Shown one piece after another: positions 44,025-51,787 of a stretch of DNA of 64,000 nucleotides. A model generated the notes under the pieces. That model saw only the letters and a program-made list of their open reading frames with translations, had not been told where the DNA came from and did not search any database. The position numbers and the translations under genes were made by a program. The stretch covers positions 339,618-403,617 of the forward strand of contig NZ_JACSPM010000001.1 of NCBI RefSeq assembly GCF_014837165.1, given 5' to 3'. The stretch's first letter is position 1. Each line of letters begins with the position of its first letter. This stretch comes from Microbacterium gallinarum. Lineage in GTDB: Bacteria > Actinomycetota > Actinomycetes > Actinomycetales > Microbacteriaceae.

Positions 44025-45301
44025 GCCTTTCCACCATTCCCGAGGCGCTGGACGCTATCCGCGCCGGCAAGCCCGTCATCGTCGCCGACGATGAGAATCG
44101 CGAGAACGAGGGCGACGTCGTCCTCTCCGCCGAGCTCGCGACGCCCGAGTGGCTGGCGTGGACCGTGCGCTGGTCCAGCGGGTTCATCTGCGCGCCGATG
44201 CCGGCCGACTGGGCCGACCGCCTGGACCTTCCGCCGATGGTCGAGGTCAACCAGGACGCCCGCTCGACGGCCTACACCGTGAGCGTGGATGCCGCCGATC
44301 GCGTGTCGACCGGCATCAGCGCCTCCGACCGCGCCCACACGCTGAACGTTCTCGCGAACCCGGAGTCCGGCCCGACGAGCGTCATCCGCCCCGGCCACAT
44401 CCTGCCGCTGCGCGCGGTGGATGGCGGCGTGCGCGAGCGCGGCGGCCACACCGAGGCGGCCGTCGAGCTCATGCGCCTCGCCGGGGTGCAGCCGGTGGGC
44501 GCGATCGCCGAGGTCGTGGCCGAGGACGGCTCCATGATGCGGCTGCCCGGGCTGCAGGAGCTCGGCGCACGAGACGGCGTGCCCGTCATCACGATCGAGC
44601 AGCTCATCGCCTACCTCAACGAGCACGAGCCGCTCGATCCCGCCTCCCAGGCACACGCCGCTCATAAGCGGCGCGTGAGCCTGCGCGCCGAGGCCCTCGT
44701 GCCGACCTCGCACGGCGAGTTCCGGTTCCTCGCGTACAAGGATCGGGTCACCGGCACCGACCACCTCGCCGTGGTGTCGGGCGAGCTGGGCGACGCACCG
44801 CTCGTGCGCGTGCACTCGGAGTGCCTGACCGGAGAGGCGTTCGGCTCGCTCAAGTGCGAGTGCGGCCCTCAGCTCGACGCCGCGCTCGACGCCATCGAGC
44901 AGGACGGCGGCGTGGTCGTCTATATGCGCGGCCACGAAGGCCGCGGCATCGGCCTCATCAACAAGCTGCGCGCCTACTCGCTGCAGGAGCGCGGCCTCGA
45001 CACCGTCGACGCCAACCTCGCGCTCGGACTGCCCGCCGACGCGCGCGACTACGCGGCCGCCGCCGGCATCCTCGCCGACCTCGGGGTCGACAAGGTCCGC
45101 CTCCTCACGAACAACGCCGACAAGGTGAAGCAGCTGCGCGAGTTCGGTCTCGACATCGTGGAGCAGGTGCCGCTGCTCGTGGGCGTCGGACCGAACAACC
45201 ACCAGTACCTCGAGACCAAGCGCGACCGGATGGGCCACCTGATCGACGAGGGCGACCTCGCCGACGCGCTCGCGCAGATGCACGAAGGAGCAGAGCGATG
45301 A
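44021..45301 (+). CDS. ribBA: Bifunctional DHBP synthase / GTP cyclohydrolase II
   Basis: A 426-residue fusion. Residues about 1-210 are RibB (DHBP synthase, motif DDENRENEGDVV, then GHTEAAVELMRLAG), making the four-carbon unit from ribulose-5-phosphate. The rest is RibA, with zinc ligands in SECLTGEAFGSLKCECG and GHEGRGIGL, which opens GTP. The fusion is usual in actinobacteria. GTG 44021 has GGAAGGAGG about 7 nt upstream and overlaps the ribE stop; the end overlaps ribH by 4 nt. Confidence 0.96.
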   Translation: MSLSTIPEALDAIRAGKPVIVADDENRENEGDVVLSAELATPEWLAWTVRWSSGFICAPMPADWADRLDLPPMVEVNQDARSTAYTVSVDAADRVSTGISASDRAHTLNVLANPESGPTSVIRPGHILPLRAVDGGVRERGGHTEAAVELMRLAGVQPVGAIAEVVAEDGSMMRLPGLQELGARDGVPVITIEQLIAYLNEHEPLDPASQAHAAHKRRVSLRAEALVPTSHGEFRFLAYKDRVTGTDHLAVVSGELGDAPLVRVHSECLTGEAFGSLKCECGPQLDAALDAIEQDGGVVVYMRGHEGRGIGLINKLRAYSLQERGLDTVDANLALGLPADARDYAAAAGILADLGVDKVRLLTNNADKVKQLREFGLDIVEQVPLLVGVGPNNHQYLETKRDRMGHLIDEGDLADALAQMHEGAER

Positions 45302-45777
45302 GCGGCAAGGGCGCTCCCCAGACCGTCGAGACCGTCGACGCCTCCGGTCTCGACGTCGTCGTGATCGCGGGAACGTGGCACGACGTGATCACCGACGGCC
45401 TCATCGCCGGCGCCGAGCGCGCCCTCGACGCCGCCGGAGCGACGTGGCGCCTGGTGCGCGTCCCCGGTTCGTTCGAGCTGCCCGTCGCCGCCAAGACCGC
45501 GCTCGAGGCCGGGGCCGACGCGGTCGTCGCGCTCGGCGTGATCATCCGCGGCGGTACGCCTCACTTCGAGTTCGTGTCGTCGGCGGCGACCGACGGCCTG
45601 ACCCGCGTCGCGCTCGACACTGGCAAGCCGGTCGGCTTCGGCGTGCTCACGCTCGACGACGAGGCCCAGGGCATCGCGCGCGCCGGCTTCGCCGACTCCG
45701 AGGAGGACAAGGGCCACGAAGCGGCGGATGCGGCGATCCGCACCGCTCTGGTGCTCCGCGAGCTGCGCGCGCGCTGA
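45298..45777 (+). CDS. ribH: 6,7-dimethyl-8-ribityllumazine synthase
   Basis: A 159-residue lumazine synthase, which joins the RibD and RibB products. VRVPGSFELPVAAK, ALGVIIRGGTPHFEFV (catalytic His) and GFGVLTLDDEAQG are the conserved blocks; the last usually reads GVLTxxxxEQ. Length is typical, so an icosahedral shell is possible. ATG 45298 overlaps the ribBA stop (ATGA). It ends the riboflavin operon. Confidence 0.95.
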   Translation: MSGKGAPQTVETVDASGLDVVVIAGTWHDVITDGLIAGAERALDAAGATWRLVRVPGSFELPVAAKTALEAGADAVVALGVIIRGGTPHFEFVSSAATDGLTRVALDTGKPVGFGVLTLDDEAQGIARAGFADSEEDKGHEAADAAIRTALVLRELRAR

Positions 45778-45903
45778 CCGGCCGGCTTCGGCGGCGCAGC
45801 GGACTGACCTGCCCCCTTCGCCGGCGTCCATCGATACGTCCGGTGAGCGGGCCGGTCAGCCCCGGTGAGGCGCGCCTTGCTGGCGGTGACGGCGCCACGG
45901 GCA

Positions 45904-45909
45904 TACCGT
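45904..45909 (+). promoter_or_regulatory. Leaderless -10 box TACCGT
   Basis: It ends 7 nt before the ATG at 45917, and favours that start over the GTG at 45908. Confidence 0.4.
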
Positions 45910-45916
45910 GACGTCC

Positions 45917-46270
45917 ATGGAGTTCCTTCGCCACCTCGTCCTGCTGTTCCACCTCGTCGGGTTCGCGATCCTCTTCGGAGCGTGGGTCGTCGAACTCGTC
46001 AGCGGGCACCGCGGCATCACGCGCCTGATGCACTGGGGTCTCGCGATCGCCGGCGTCGCCGGGCTCATCCTGGCCGCGCCGTGGGGCATCGACTACGACC
46101 TGAACTACACCAAGATCGGCGTGAAGCTCGTCATCCTGCTGGTCATCGGCGCTCTGCTCGGCATCGGCGCCGGGCGCCAGCGCAAGAGCGGCTCGGTGCC
46201 GCCGGCGGTCTTCTGGTCGATCGGCCTGCTCACGCTCGCCAACGCCGCGATCGCCGTGCTCTGGCGCTGA
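45917..46270 (+). CDS. Small four-helix membrane protein of unknown function
   Basis: A 117-residue hydrophobic protein with four predicted transmembrane segments (about 5-25, 38-56, 66-82, 95-115). I do not recognise a characterised family. FHLVGFAILFGAWVVELVSG recalls small conserved actinobacterial membrane proteins. It lies 139 nt after ribH with its own -10 box, so a riboflavin link is not implied. A strong hairpin follows it. Confidence 0.65.
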   Translation: MEFLRHLVLLFHLVGFAILFGAWVVELVSGHRGITRLMHWGLAIAGVAGLILAAPWGIDYDLNYTKIGVKLVILLVIGALLGIGAGRQRKSGSVPPAVFWSIGLLTLANAAIAVLWR

Positions 46271-46291
46271 GCCGGAAGCCGAAGAGCGATC

Positions 46292-46326
46292 GAGCGGATG
46301 CCGCGGCCCGGCGGCGGCATCCGCTC
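46292..46326 (+). terminator. Hairpin terminator with GCGGATGCCGC stem
   Basis: A perfect 13-bp stem GAGCGGATGCCGC (46292-46304) with GCGGCATCCGCTC (46314-46326), 9-nt loop, 21 nt after the small membrane gene. Followed by a pyrimidine-rich CTCCGCCTTCCTCC. Confidence 0.75.
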
Positions 46327-46371
46327 TCCGCCTTCCTCCAGTAGCCGCGCCTCGCACCGACGCACCGGGGT

Positions 46372-46377
46372 TAGGGT
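46372..46377 (+). promoter_or_regulatory. Candidate -10 box TAGGGT for the MHS transporter
   Basis: It would give a leader of about 130 nt before ATG 46514, unusually long for this window. The leader region 46384-46513 contains no gene I can support. Confidence 0.35.
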
Positions 46378-46513
46378 TGTTCTCCGTAGTCAGGTGATCA
46401 GCCTCGGCTCCCGGTGACCCAGTGCAGTGCCGCCTGACGCGTCACCCTGCGTCGAGCGGCTGCCCACCACTCGTCCCACGAGGATGCTCCGCTTCGCGCC
46501 CCACAGGTACTGA

Positions 46514-47971
46514 ATGTCTTCCCCCACTGCATCCGCACCCTCCCCCACGACCGTCCCCGCGAATCCCCGCTCGCGCGTCATCACCGCGAGCCTGGTCGGC
46601 ACGACGATCGAGTTCTACGACTTCTACGTCTACGCCACCGCCGCCGTGCTGGTCTTCCCGATCCTGTTCTTCCCCACCGGCAACGAGACGACCGCCCTGC
46701 TCGCCTCGTTCGGCGTCTTCGGCGCCGCCATGGTCGCCCGTCCCCTCGGTGCCGTGGTCTTCGGGCACTTCGGCGACAAGTTCGGCCGCAAGGCGACGCT
46801 GGTGGCCTCGCTGCTCACGATGGGCATCGCGACCTTCCTCATCGGGTTCCTGCCCACGTTCAACGACATCGGCCTCTGGGCGGCACTCATGCTGCTCATC
46901 CTCCGGCTCGCGCAGGGCTTCGCCCTGGGTGGCGAATGGTCCGGTGCGGCACTCGTCGCCACCGAGAACGCACCAGCCGGCAAGCGCGCGTGGTACGGCA
47001 CGTTCCCGCAGCTCGGCGCCCCGCTCGGCTTCATCATCGCCAACACGATCTTCCTGCTGATCAACTTCGCCCTCCCCCACCCGGATGGCCCCGCGCAGCG
47101 CTCCGAGGCCTTCCTCGCGTGGGGCTGGCGCGTGCCGTTCCTGTTCTCGGCCGTCATGGTCATCATCGGCCTGTGGGTGCGTCTGCGCCTCGTCGAGTCC
47201 GAGACGTTCACCAAGGCCGAGGCGAAGGGCGCGATCCGCAAGTTCCCGCTCGGCGAGACGATCCGCAAGCACTGGTGGCAGCTCATCCTCGGCACGTTCA
47301 TCATGCTGGCGACGTACGTGCTCTTCTACCTGATGACGAGCTTCACCCTGTCGTACGGCACCAAGGCGGCGACCGAGACGGCGCGCACGGCGGCGGAAGC
47401 CGCCGGCACACCGTTCGACGCCGCGACCTATGTGCCCGGACTGGGCTTCGGCTACACCGACTTCGTCATCATGCAGATCATCGGCGTGGTGTTCTTCGGC
47501 ATCTTCACGCTGCTCTCGGGACCGGTCGCCGACGCGATCGGACGCCGCAAGCTCCTGCTGTGGGTGACGGCCGCCATCGCGCTCTTCGGCCTCACCTTCA
47601 ACGTGTTCCTACTCCCGCAGCTCGACCCGATGTTCACCGGAGCCCTCGTGCAGGCCTTCCTGATCTTCGGCTTCATGCTCATGGGCGCCACCTTCGGGCC
47701 GATGGGCGCGATCCTGCCCGAGCTGTTCCCCACGAACGTCCGCTACACCGGTTCGGCGATCTCGTACAACGTGTCGTCGATCCTCGGCGCCGCGCTCGCG
47801 CCGATCGTCGCCGTCGCCCTGTGGGCGGCGACCGGGGGTCAGCCCTGGCTCGTGGGCGTGTACCTCACGGGGTCCGCCGTGCTGACGATCATCGCCCTGG
47901 CGCTCTCGAAGGAGACCAAGGACGTCGACTACGACGACAACCTCGGTCTCGGCGAGACCGGCTCGCTGTAG
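46514..47971 (+). CDS. MFS transporter, metabolite:H+ symporter (MHS) family
   Basis: A 485-residue twelve-helix transporter. TASLVGTTIEFYDFYVYATA and FGHFGDKFGRKATLV are hallmarks of the MHS branch (ProP, KgtP, ShiA-like), and LRLAQGFALGGEWSGAALVA is the signature in TM4. These proteins import osmolytes, keto acids or shikimate with protons; the substrate here is not evident. ATG 46514 is used; there is no strong ribosome site, only CCCCACAGGTACTGA upstream. A strong hairpin follows. Confidence 0.9.
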   Translation: MSSPTASAPSPTTVPANPRSRVITASLVGTTIEFYDFYVYATAAVLVFPILFFPTGNETTALLASFGVFGAAMVARPLGAVVFGHFGDKFGRKATLVASLLTMGIATFLIGFLPTFNDIGLWAALMLLILRLAQGFALGGEWSGAALVATENAPAGKRAWYGTFPQLGAPLGFIIANTIFLLINFALPHPDGPAQRSEAFLAWGWRVPFLFSAVMVIIGLWVRLRLVESETFTKAEAKGAIRKFPLGETIRKHWWQLILGTFIMLATYVLFYLMTSFTLSYGTKAATETARTAAEAAGTPFDAATYVPGLGFGYTDFVIMQIIGVVFFGIFTLLSGPVADAIGRRKLLLWVTAAIALFGLTFNVFLLPQLDPMFTGALVQAFLIFGFMLMGATFGPMGAILPELFPTNVRYTGSAISYNVSSILGAALAPIVAVALWAATGGQPWLVGVYLTGSAVLTIIALALSKETKDVDYDDNLGLGETGSL

Positions 47972-47995
47972 GCGGCGTCGCCCACCACGATTCGT

Positions 47996-48039
47996 GAATG
48001 AGGGATGCCGTGGGCCTGTGCCCGCGGCATCCCTCATTC
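47996..48039 (+). terminator. Strong hairpin terminator after the MHS transporter
   Basis: A 20-bp stem (47996-48015 with 48020-48039), one G-U pair, 4-nt loop CTGT, with GGGATGCCG / CGGCATCCC in its middle. It starts 25 nt after the transporter stop and is followed by TCTCC. Confidence 0.85.
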
Positions 48040-48102
48040 TCCGTCCGCGCGAGACGAACGCACCCGGCCGGACACAAAGGGAGTGTGGGAAGCCTGCTCG
48101 GA

Positions 48103-48630
48103 GTGACGGACCGTCGACGGCGGGTGAAGCCCGTGCCGATCGTCGCGGGCGCGACGCTGCTGGTCGCGCTGATGGCCGCGTGCACCCCGTCGAATCCGAC
48201 GTCGACCGAGCGCAGTCCGGACCCCGCCGACCCGACGCCCCTCTCCACGCGCGTCCCCTCCGACGAGTGCAGCCATGGCGTCGTCATCGAGTGGGACGGC
48301 TCTCCCGGACCCTCCACTCGGGCCGGTGCAATACAGGAGCAGCTCGACTGGCACGAGCAGGCGCTGGTGGCCGGACCTCAGCGGCCGGGCGACATCGACC
48401 GCACGGCCGCCCGCATCGCCGTACGCACGCTTCGCGCCGGGCTCGAGGCCCTGCCGGATGCCGAGGCAGGAGCAGCCCGCTACGACACGGTGGTCGTCGA
48501 GCCGATCGCCGAGGACGGTGCGCTGCTCGGCAGCATCCGCATCGAGCACCACGGCGGCGGCGGCTATCGTGTCGGAATCTTCGGCGCCGTAGGCTTCGAC
48601 ACCGACGGGCCGCAGTGCACTCCCGGGTGA
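48103..48630 (+). CDS. Small secreted lipoprotein of unknown function
   Basis: A 175-residue protein with a lipoprotein signal: basic TDRRRRVKP, hydrophobic core and lipobox LMAAC with Cys27, then a Pro/Ser/Thr/Asp-rich linker. The mature part contains single downstream cysteines in DECSHG and PQCTPG that could pair. No known domain was recognised. GTG 48103 is chosen because AAGCCT lies 7 nt upstream and the signal length is right; GTG 48085 is an alternative. It converges with the ABC-2 operon 10 nt on. Confidence 0.6.
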   Translation: MTDRRRRVKPVPIVAGATLLVALMAACTPSNPTSTERSPDPADPTPLSTRVPSDECSHGVVIEWDGSPGPSTRAGAIQEQLDWHEQALVAGPQRPGDIDRTAARIAVRTLRAGLEALPDAEAGAARYDTVVVEPIAEDGALLGSIRIEHHGGGGYRVGIFGAVGFDTDGPQCTPG

Positions 48631-48640
48631 GCCCCGGGGA

Positions 48641-49462
48641 TCAGTCCAAGAAGAGCGCGCGAAGCCGCTTCGTGGTGAAGACCAGCCCGATGCCGATCAT
48701 GACGACGAAGTAGAGCACGTGCCACCACATGTCGGGCATGAGGATGCCCGTCGTGAGACCGCGCACGAGCTCGACGCCGTGCCACAGCGGGAACGCCATG
48801 ATGACGTGCTGGATCCACTCGGGGTAGACCGAGATGGGGTACAGCGTCGCCGAGAACAGGAACATCGGCAGCAGCACGAAGTTGATCCAGTCCATGTGCT
48901 GGAACGTCTTCATGTAGCTCGTCACCGCCATGCCGAGACTCGCGAAGCCGAACGCGATGAGGAGCACGGCGGGGATCGCCAGGATCGCCGTCCACGCGAG
49001 GTTGAGCCCGAGGATCTGCATGATGATCATGAAGCCTGTCGCGTACAGCAGACCGCGCAGGAGTGCGTACATGATCTCGCCCAGCGCCACGTCGAGCGGG
49101 CCGAGAGACGTCGCCAGCATGCCCTCGTAGAGCTTGCCGTAGTTCAGCTTGAAGAAGACGTTCCAGGTCGAGTCGTAGATCGCGCCGTTCATCGCCGAGA
49201 CGGCCAGCAGCGCCGGGGCGATGAACGCCGCATACGAGACCTGCGCGCCGCTCGACGTCTCGACGTCTCCGATGATCGAGCCCAGTCCGATGCCCATCGA
49301 CGCGAGGTAGAACACCGGCTCGAAGAACCCCGAGAGCACGACGATCCAGCTGGAGGAGCGCGCTGCGATGAGACCGCGCTGCACCACGGAGTGCGGGTTG
49401 CCCGCCCACAGCGCACGCACGCCGCCGGCCCGGATGGGTGCCTCGGTCATCACCGCGCTCAC
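48641..49462 (-). CDS. ABC-2 type transporter permease (second)
   Basis: A 273-residue membrane protein with six hydrophobic segments, of the DrrB / ABC-2 family. GIGLGSIIGDVETSSGAQVS and PMFLFSATLYPISVYPEWIQ are typical, the latter being the conserved FLFSGxxFP-like loop. GTG 49462 overlaps the upstream permease stop (GTGA); ATG 49450 four codons on is the alternative. It should dimerise with its neighbour and export an unknown hydrophobic compound or lipid. Confidence 0.88.
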   Translation of the reverse strand: MSAVMTEAPIRAGGVRALWAGNPHSVVQRGLIAARSSSWIVVLSGFFEPVFYLASMGIGLGSIIGDVETSSGAQVSYAAFIAPALLAVSAMNGAIYDSTWNVFFKLNYGKLYEGMLATSLGPLDVALGEIMYALLRGLLYATGFMIIMQILGLNLAWTAILAIPAVLLIAFGFASLGMAVTSYMKTFQHMDWINFVLLPMFLFSATLYPISVYPEWIQHVIMAFPLWHGVELVRGLTTGILMPDMWWHVLYFVVMIGIGLVFTTKRLRALFLD

Positions 49463-50379
49463 TTGGCCAGCCTCCGTTCGAACAGCCGACGGCCGACGAC
49501 GAGCCCGCCGATCGCGAGGGCAAGCAGGTAGACCACGTGCACGACGATCAGGATGGGCGGTGACGGCTGGCCGTAGGTCACTACCCGGCCGAGCTCGGTG
49601 GCGTGCCACAGCGGTGAGATCCAGCCGATCCACTCGAGCCAGTCAGGCAGGGCACTGAGCGGATAGAACGTGCCCGAGAAGAGGAACATCGGCATGAAGA
49701 CGAAGCGCTGCACGAGGGCGAACTGACCCTTGTCGTCTTCGATCGACGCGGCATACGCCAGCAGCGGCGTGCCGAACGAGAGCCCACCGAACAGCGCGAT
49801 GAAGATCGCCAGCCACGCGGTGCCGGGGCGCGTCGCCTCGGGCTGCAGCCACGCGAAGAACAGCACGATGAAGAGGAAGTAGAGCACCACCGTCACGGCC
49901 ATGCGGGCGGCGGCGCCGGTGACGACGCCGTTGGCGATCTGCCCCGATGACAGCGGCGAGGCGTTGAAGCCGTAGAAGTAACGGCGCCACTTGAACCCGG
50001 CCATGACCGGATAGGTGAACTCCTCGGAGGCCACCGCGACGGCGGACGTCATGAGCAGAGCCGGCGCCACGAAGACCAGGTACGGCACCTGTTGCCCGCC
50101 GACGTCGATCGGCGCGTCGATCAGGGCTGCGAGGCCCACAGCCAGGCCGAGCAGGTACAGCACCGGCTGGCCGAGCGCGCCGATGATGATCGTCCAGCCG
50201 TAGGCGCGCATCGCACGCACCATGTGCTCGGTGACGTAGAACGTGCCGAGGCCGCGGGGCTTGCGACCCCACTCCATCGCTTCGGCGCGAAGCTCGTTGA
50301 GGCCCGCATCGGTCTCGACAGCGGTGTGCGGCGGCTGCGGCATCCGCTCGCCGTGATTCGGAGGTAGCGCGCCGCTCAT
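49459..50379 (-). CDS. ABC-2 type transporter permease (first)
   Basis: A 306-residue ABC-2 permease with six hydrophobic segments after an 80-residue cytoplasmic N-terminus. GAGFKWRRYF-like spacing appears as MAGFKWRRYFYGFNASPLSS, and MPMFLFSGTFYPLSALPDWL is the conserved loop. It is similar in layout to its downstream neighbour and the two are probably ancient duplicates. ATG 50379 overlaps the ATPase stop by 4 nt; the stop overlaps the second permease start. Confidence 0.9.
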   Translation of the reverse strand: MSGALPPNHGERMPQPPHTAVETDAGLNELRAEAMEWGRKPRGLGTFYVTEHMVRAMRAYGWTIIIGALGQPVLYLLGLAVGLAALIDAPIDVGGQQVPYLVFVAPALLMTSAVAVASEEFTYPVMAGFKWRRYFYGFNASPLSSGQIANGVVTGAAARMAVTVVLYFLFIVLFFAWLQPEATRPGTAWLAIFIALFGGLSFGTPLLAYAASIEDDKGQFALVQRFVFMPMFLFSGTFYPLSALPDWLEWIGWISPLWHATELGRVVTYGQPSPPILIVVHVVYLLALAIGGLVVGRRLFERRLAK

Positions 50380-51317
50380 TCGATCAGCGACCGTCCGGTG
50401 AGGCGCAGGAAGACGTCTTCGAGGCTCGAGCGGCGCACGAGACTCGTGACGGGATGCAATCCGCGCTGGGTGACCTGCTCGAGCGCCGCCTCGCCGTCGC
50501 TCGCGTAGACGAGCACCCGGTCGGGCAGCACCTCGACGCGGTCGCCGATGCCCTGCAGCTGCGGGGCGACCTGCTCGTTGCGGTCGGAGCCGAAGCGCAC
50601 CTCGAGCACTTCGCGGCTGGAGTGGTCGCGGATGAGCGAGGCCGGCGTGCCCTCGGCCATGATGCGGCCCTTGTCGACCACGATCAGGCGGTCGCAGAGC
50701 TGCTCGGCCTCGTCCATGTAGTGGGTCGTCAGCACGAGCGTGGTGCCGCGCTCCTTGAGCCGGAACAGGCGGTCCCACAGCACGTGTCGGGCCTGCGGGT
50801 CGAGGCCCGTGGTCGGCTCGTCGAGCAGCAGGATGCGCGGGTCGTTGATCAGGCCGCGCGCGATCGTCAGGCGTCGCTTCATGCCGCCCGAGAGCGCGTC
50901 GACCTTGCTCTTCGCCTTGTCTTCGAGCGCGGCGAAGGCGAGCAGCTCGTCGGCCTTCTGCGCGCACACCTTGCCGGGCAGGCCGAAGTACCGGCCGTAG
51001 ATGTAGAGGTTCTCGCGCGCGTTGAGCTCGCCGTCGAGGTTGTCCTGCTGCGGCACGACGCCGAGCCGGGACCGGATCTCGGGCCCGTAGCGGTCGGGGT
51101 CGAGCCCGAGGATCGACAGGTCGCCGTCGGTGCGCGTCGACACGGCGCCGATCATCTTCATCGTCGTGGACTTGCCCGCGCCGTTGGGCCCGAGGAGGCC
51201 GAACGACTCGCCGGGAGCAACCTCGAACGACAGGCCGTCGACGGCCAGGAAGTCGGGCTTTCCTTTGACCTTGTAGGCCTTGACGAGGTTCTTCGCATCG
51301 ATCACGGGGGCAGGCAC
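50376..51317 (-). CDS. ABC-2 transporter ATP-binding protein (DrrA-like)
   Basis: A 313-residue ATPase. Walker A is GPNGAGKST, the signature is LSGGMKRRLTIARGL, Walker B is ILLLDEPTTGLD, and the switch His is in LTTHYMDEAEQL. The extended C-terminus (about 220-313) is typical of DrrA-type exporters. With the two permeases it forms a three-gene ABC-2 exporter; substrates of such systems include drugs, lipids and polyketides. GTG 51317 fits a leaderless mRNA. It is divergent from the HTH/ABC exporter unit. Confidence 0.93.
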   Translation of the reverse strand: MPAPVIDAKNLVKAYKVKGKPDFLAVDGLSFEVAPGESFGLLGPNGAGKSTTMKMIGAVSTRTDGDLSILGLDPDRYGPEIRSRLGVVPQQDNLDGELNARENLYIYGRYFGLPGKVCAQKADELLAFAALEDKAKSKVDALSGGMKRRLTIARGLINDPRILLLDEPTTGLDPQARHVLWDRLFRLKERGTTLVLTTHYMDEAEQLCDRLIVVDKGRIMAEGTPASLIRDHSSREVLEVRFGSDRNEQVAPQLQGIGDRVEVLPDRVLVYASDGEAALEQVTQRGLHPVTSLVRRSSLEDVFLRLTGRSLIE

Positions 51318-51323
51318 CGGACA

Positions 51324-51329
51324 ACCCTA
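51324..51329 (-). promoter_or_regulatory. Leaderless -10 box TAGGGT of the ABC-2 operon
   Basis: On the minus strand, it ends 6 nt before the GTG at 51317. Confidence 0.5.
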
Positions 51330-51457
51330 ACCCCGCGCGCGGACACGCACACACGGGTCCACAGTCAGGCGGCGCGCCGACCGTCGCGCGCCGCACGGGG
51401 ACCGGTTCGGCGTGTCTCCTGACGGTGGCACGCGCAGCCCGCCGCACCACCGCAGGC

Positions 51458-51502
51458 GTCAACGTTTGTTGACACCCCTCCGGCTCGTCAACTATTGTTG
51501 AC
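51458..51502. promoter_or_regulatory. Tandem operator pair GTCAAC-N4-GTTGAC
   Basis: Two perfect palindromes, 51458-51473 (spacer GTTT) and 51487-51502 (spacer TATT, extendable to 9-bp arms CTCGTCAAC / GTTGACGAG), centres 29 bp apart. They overlap the -35 and -10 of the promoter at 51469-51498. Half-site spacing of 10, 19 and 10 bp is the same as at 58571-58615. Confidence 0.8.
51469..51498 (+). promoter_or_regulatory. Promoter TTGACA-N18-TATTGT
   Basis: A consensus -35 (51469-51474) and a good -10 (51493-51498) with an 18-bp spacer, both inside the palindrome pair. The start should be near 51505, about 40 nt before GTG 51546. Confidence 0.7.
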
Positions 51503-51545
51503 GAGGGATGCCCGCTCTCGAGGCATCCCTCCCCGAAGGAGACCC

Positions 51546-51761
51546 GTGAGCGGCGACGACCTGCGCATCCTCATCGGCTCGGCTCCCGAGCGCGAGCCCA
51601 TCGCCGAGCTGCACCGGCTCGCCGACGTGCGCCGCGAGCTGGCCCGCGCCGAAGAGGTGCAGGTGCGCAAGGCCCGCAACCTGGGCTACTCCTGGCAGGC
51701 GATCGCCGGCGCCCTGGGCGTGACGAAGCAGGCCGTCCACAGGAAGTACGGTCGAAGGTGA
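51546..51761 (+). CDS. Small helix-turn-helix protein
   Basis: A 71-residue protein that is mostly one [23 protein letters not shown], then [20 protein letters not shown] as the recognition unit. Similar stand-alone HTH proteins often sit next to actinobacterial ABC exporters; DNA targets are unknown. GTG 51546 has GAAGGAG 5 nt upstream. The stop overlaps an in-frame GTG of the exporter frame (GTGA), so the two are likely co-translated. It may bind the palindromes just upstream, but the MarR protein at 60444 is an equal candidate. Confidence 0.7.
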   Translation: MSGDDLRILIGSAPEREPIAELHRLADVRRELARAEEVQVRKARNLGYSWQAIAGALGVTKQAVHRKYGRR

Positions 51762-51787
51762 CCCCCACGCACGAACGAGGTACCGCC

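Noticed and set aside
46422..47060. Open frame of 212 codons overlapping the MHS transporter start
   Set aside because: Its translation is Ser/Pro/Arg-rich and overlaps the clear MHS N-terminus in another frame.
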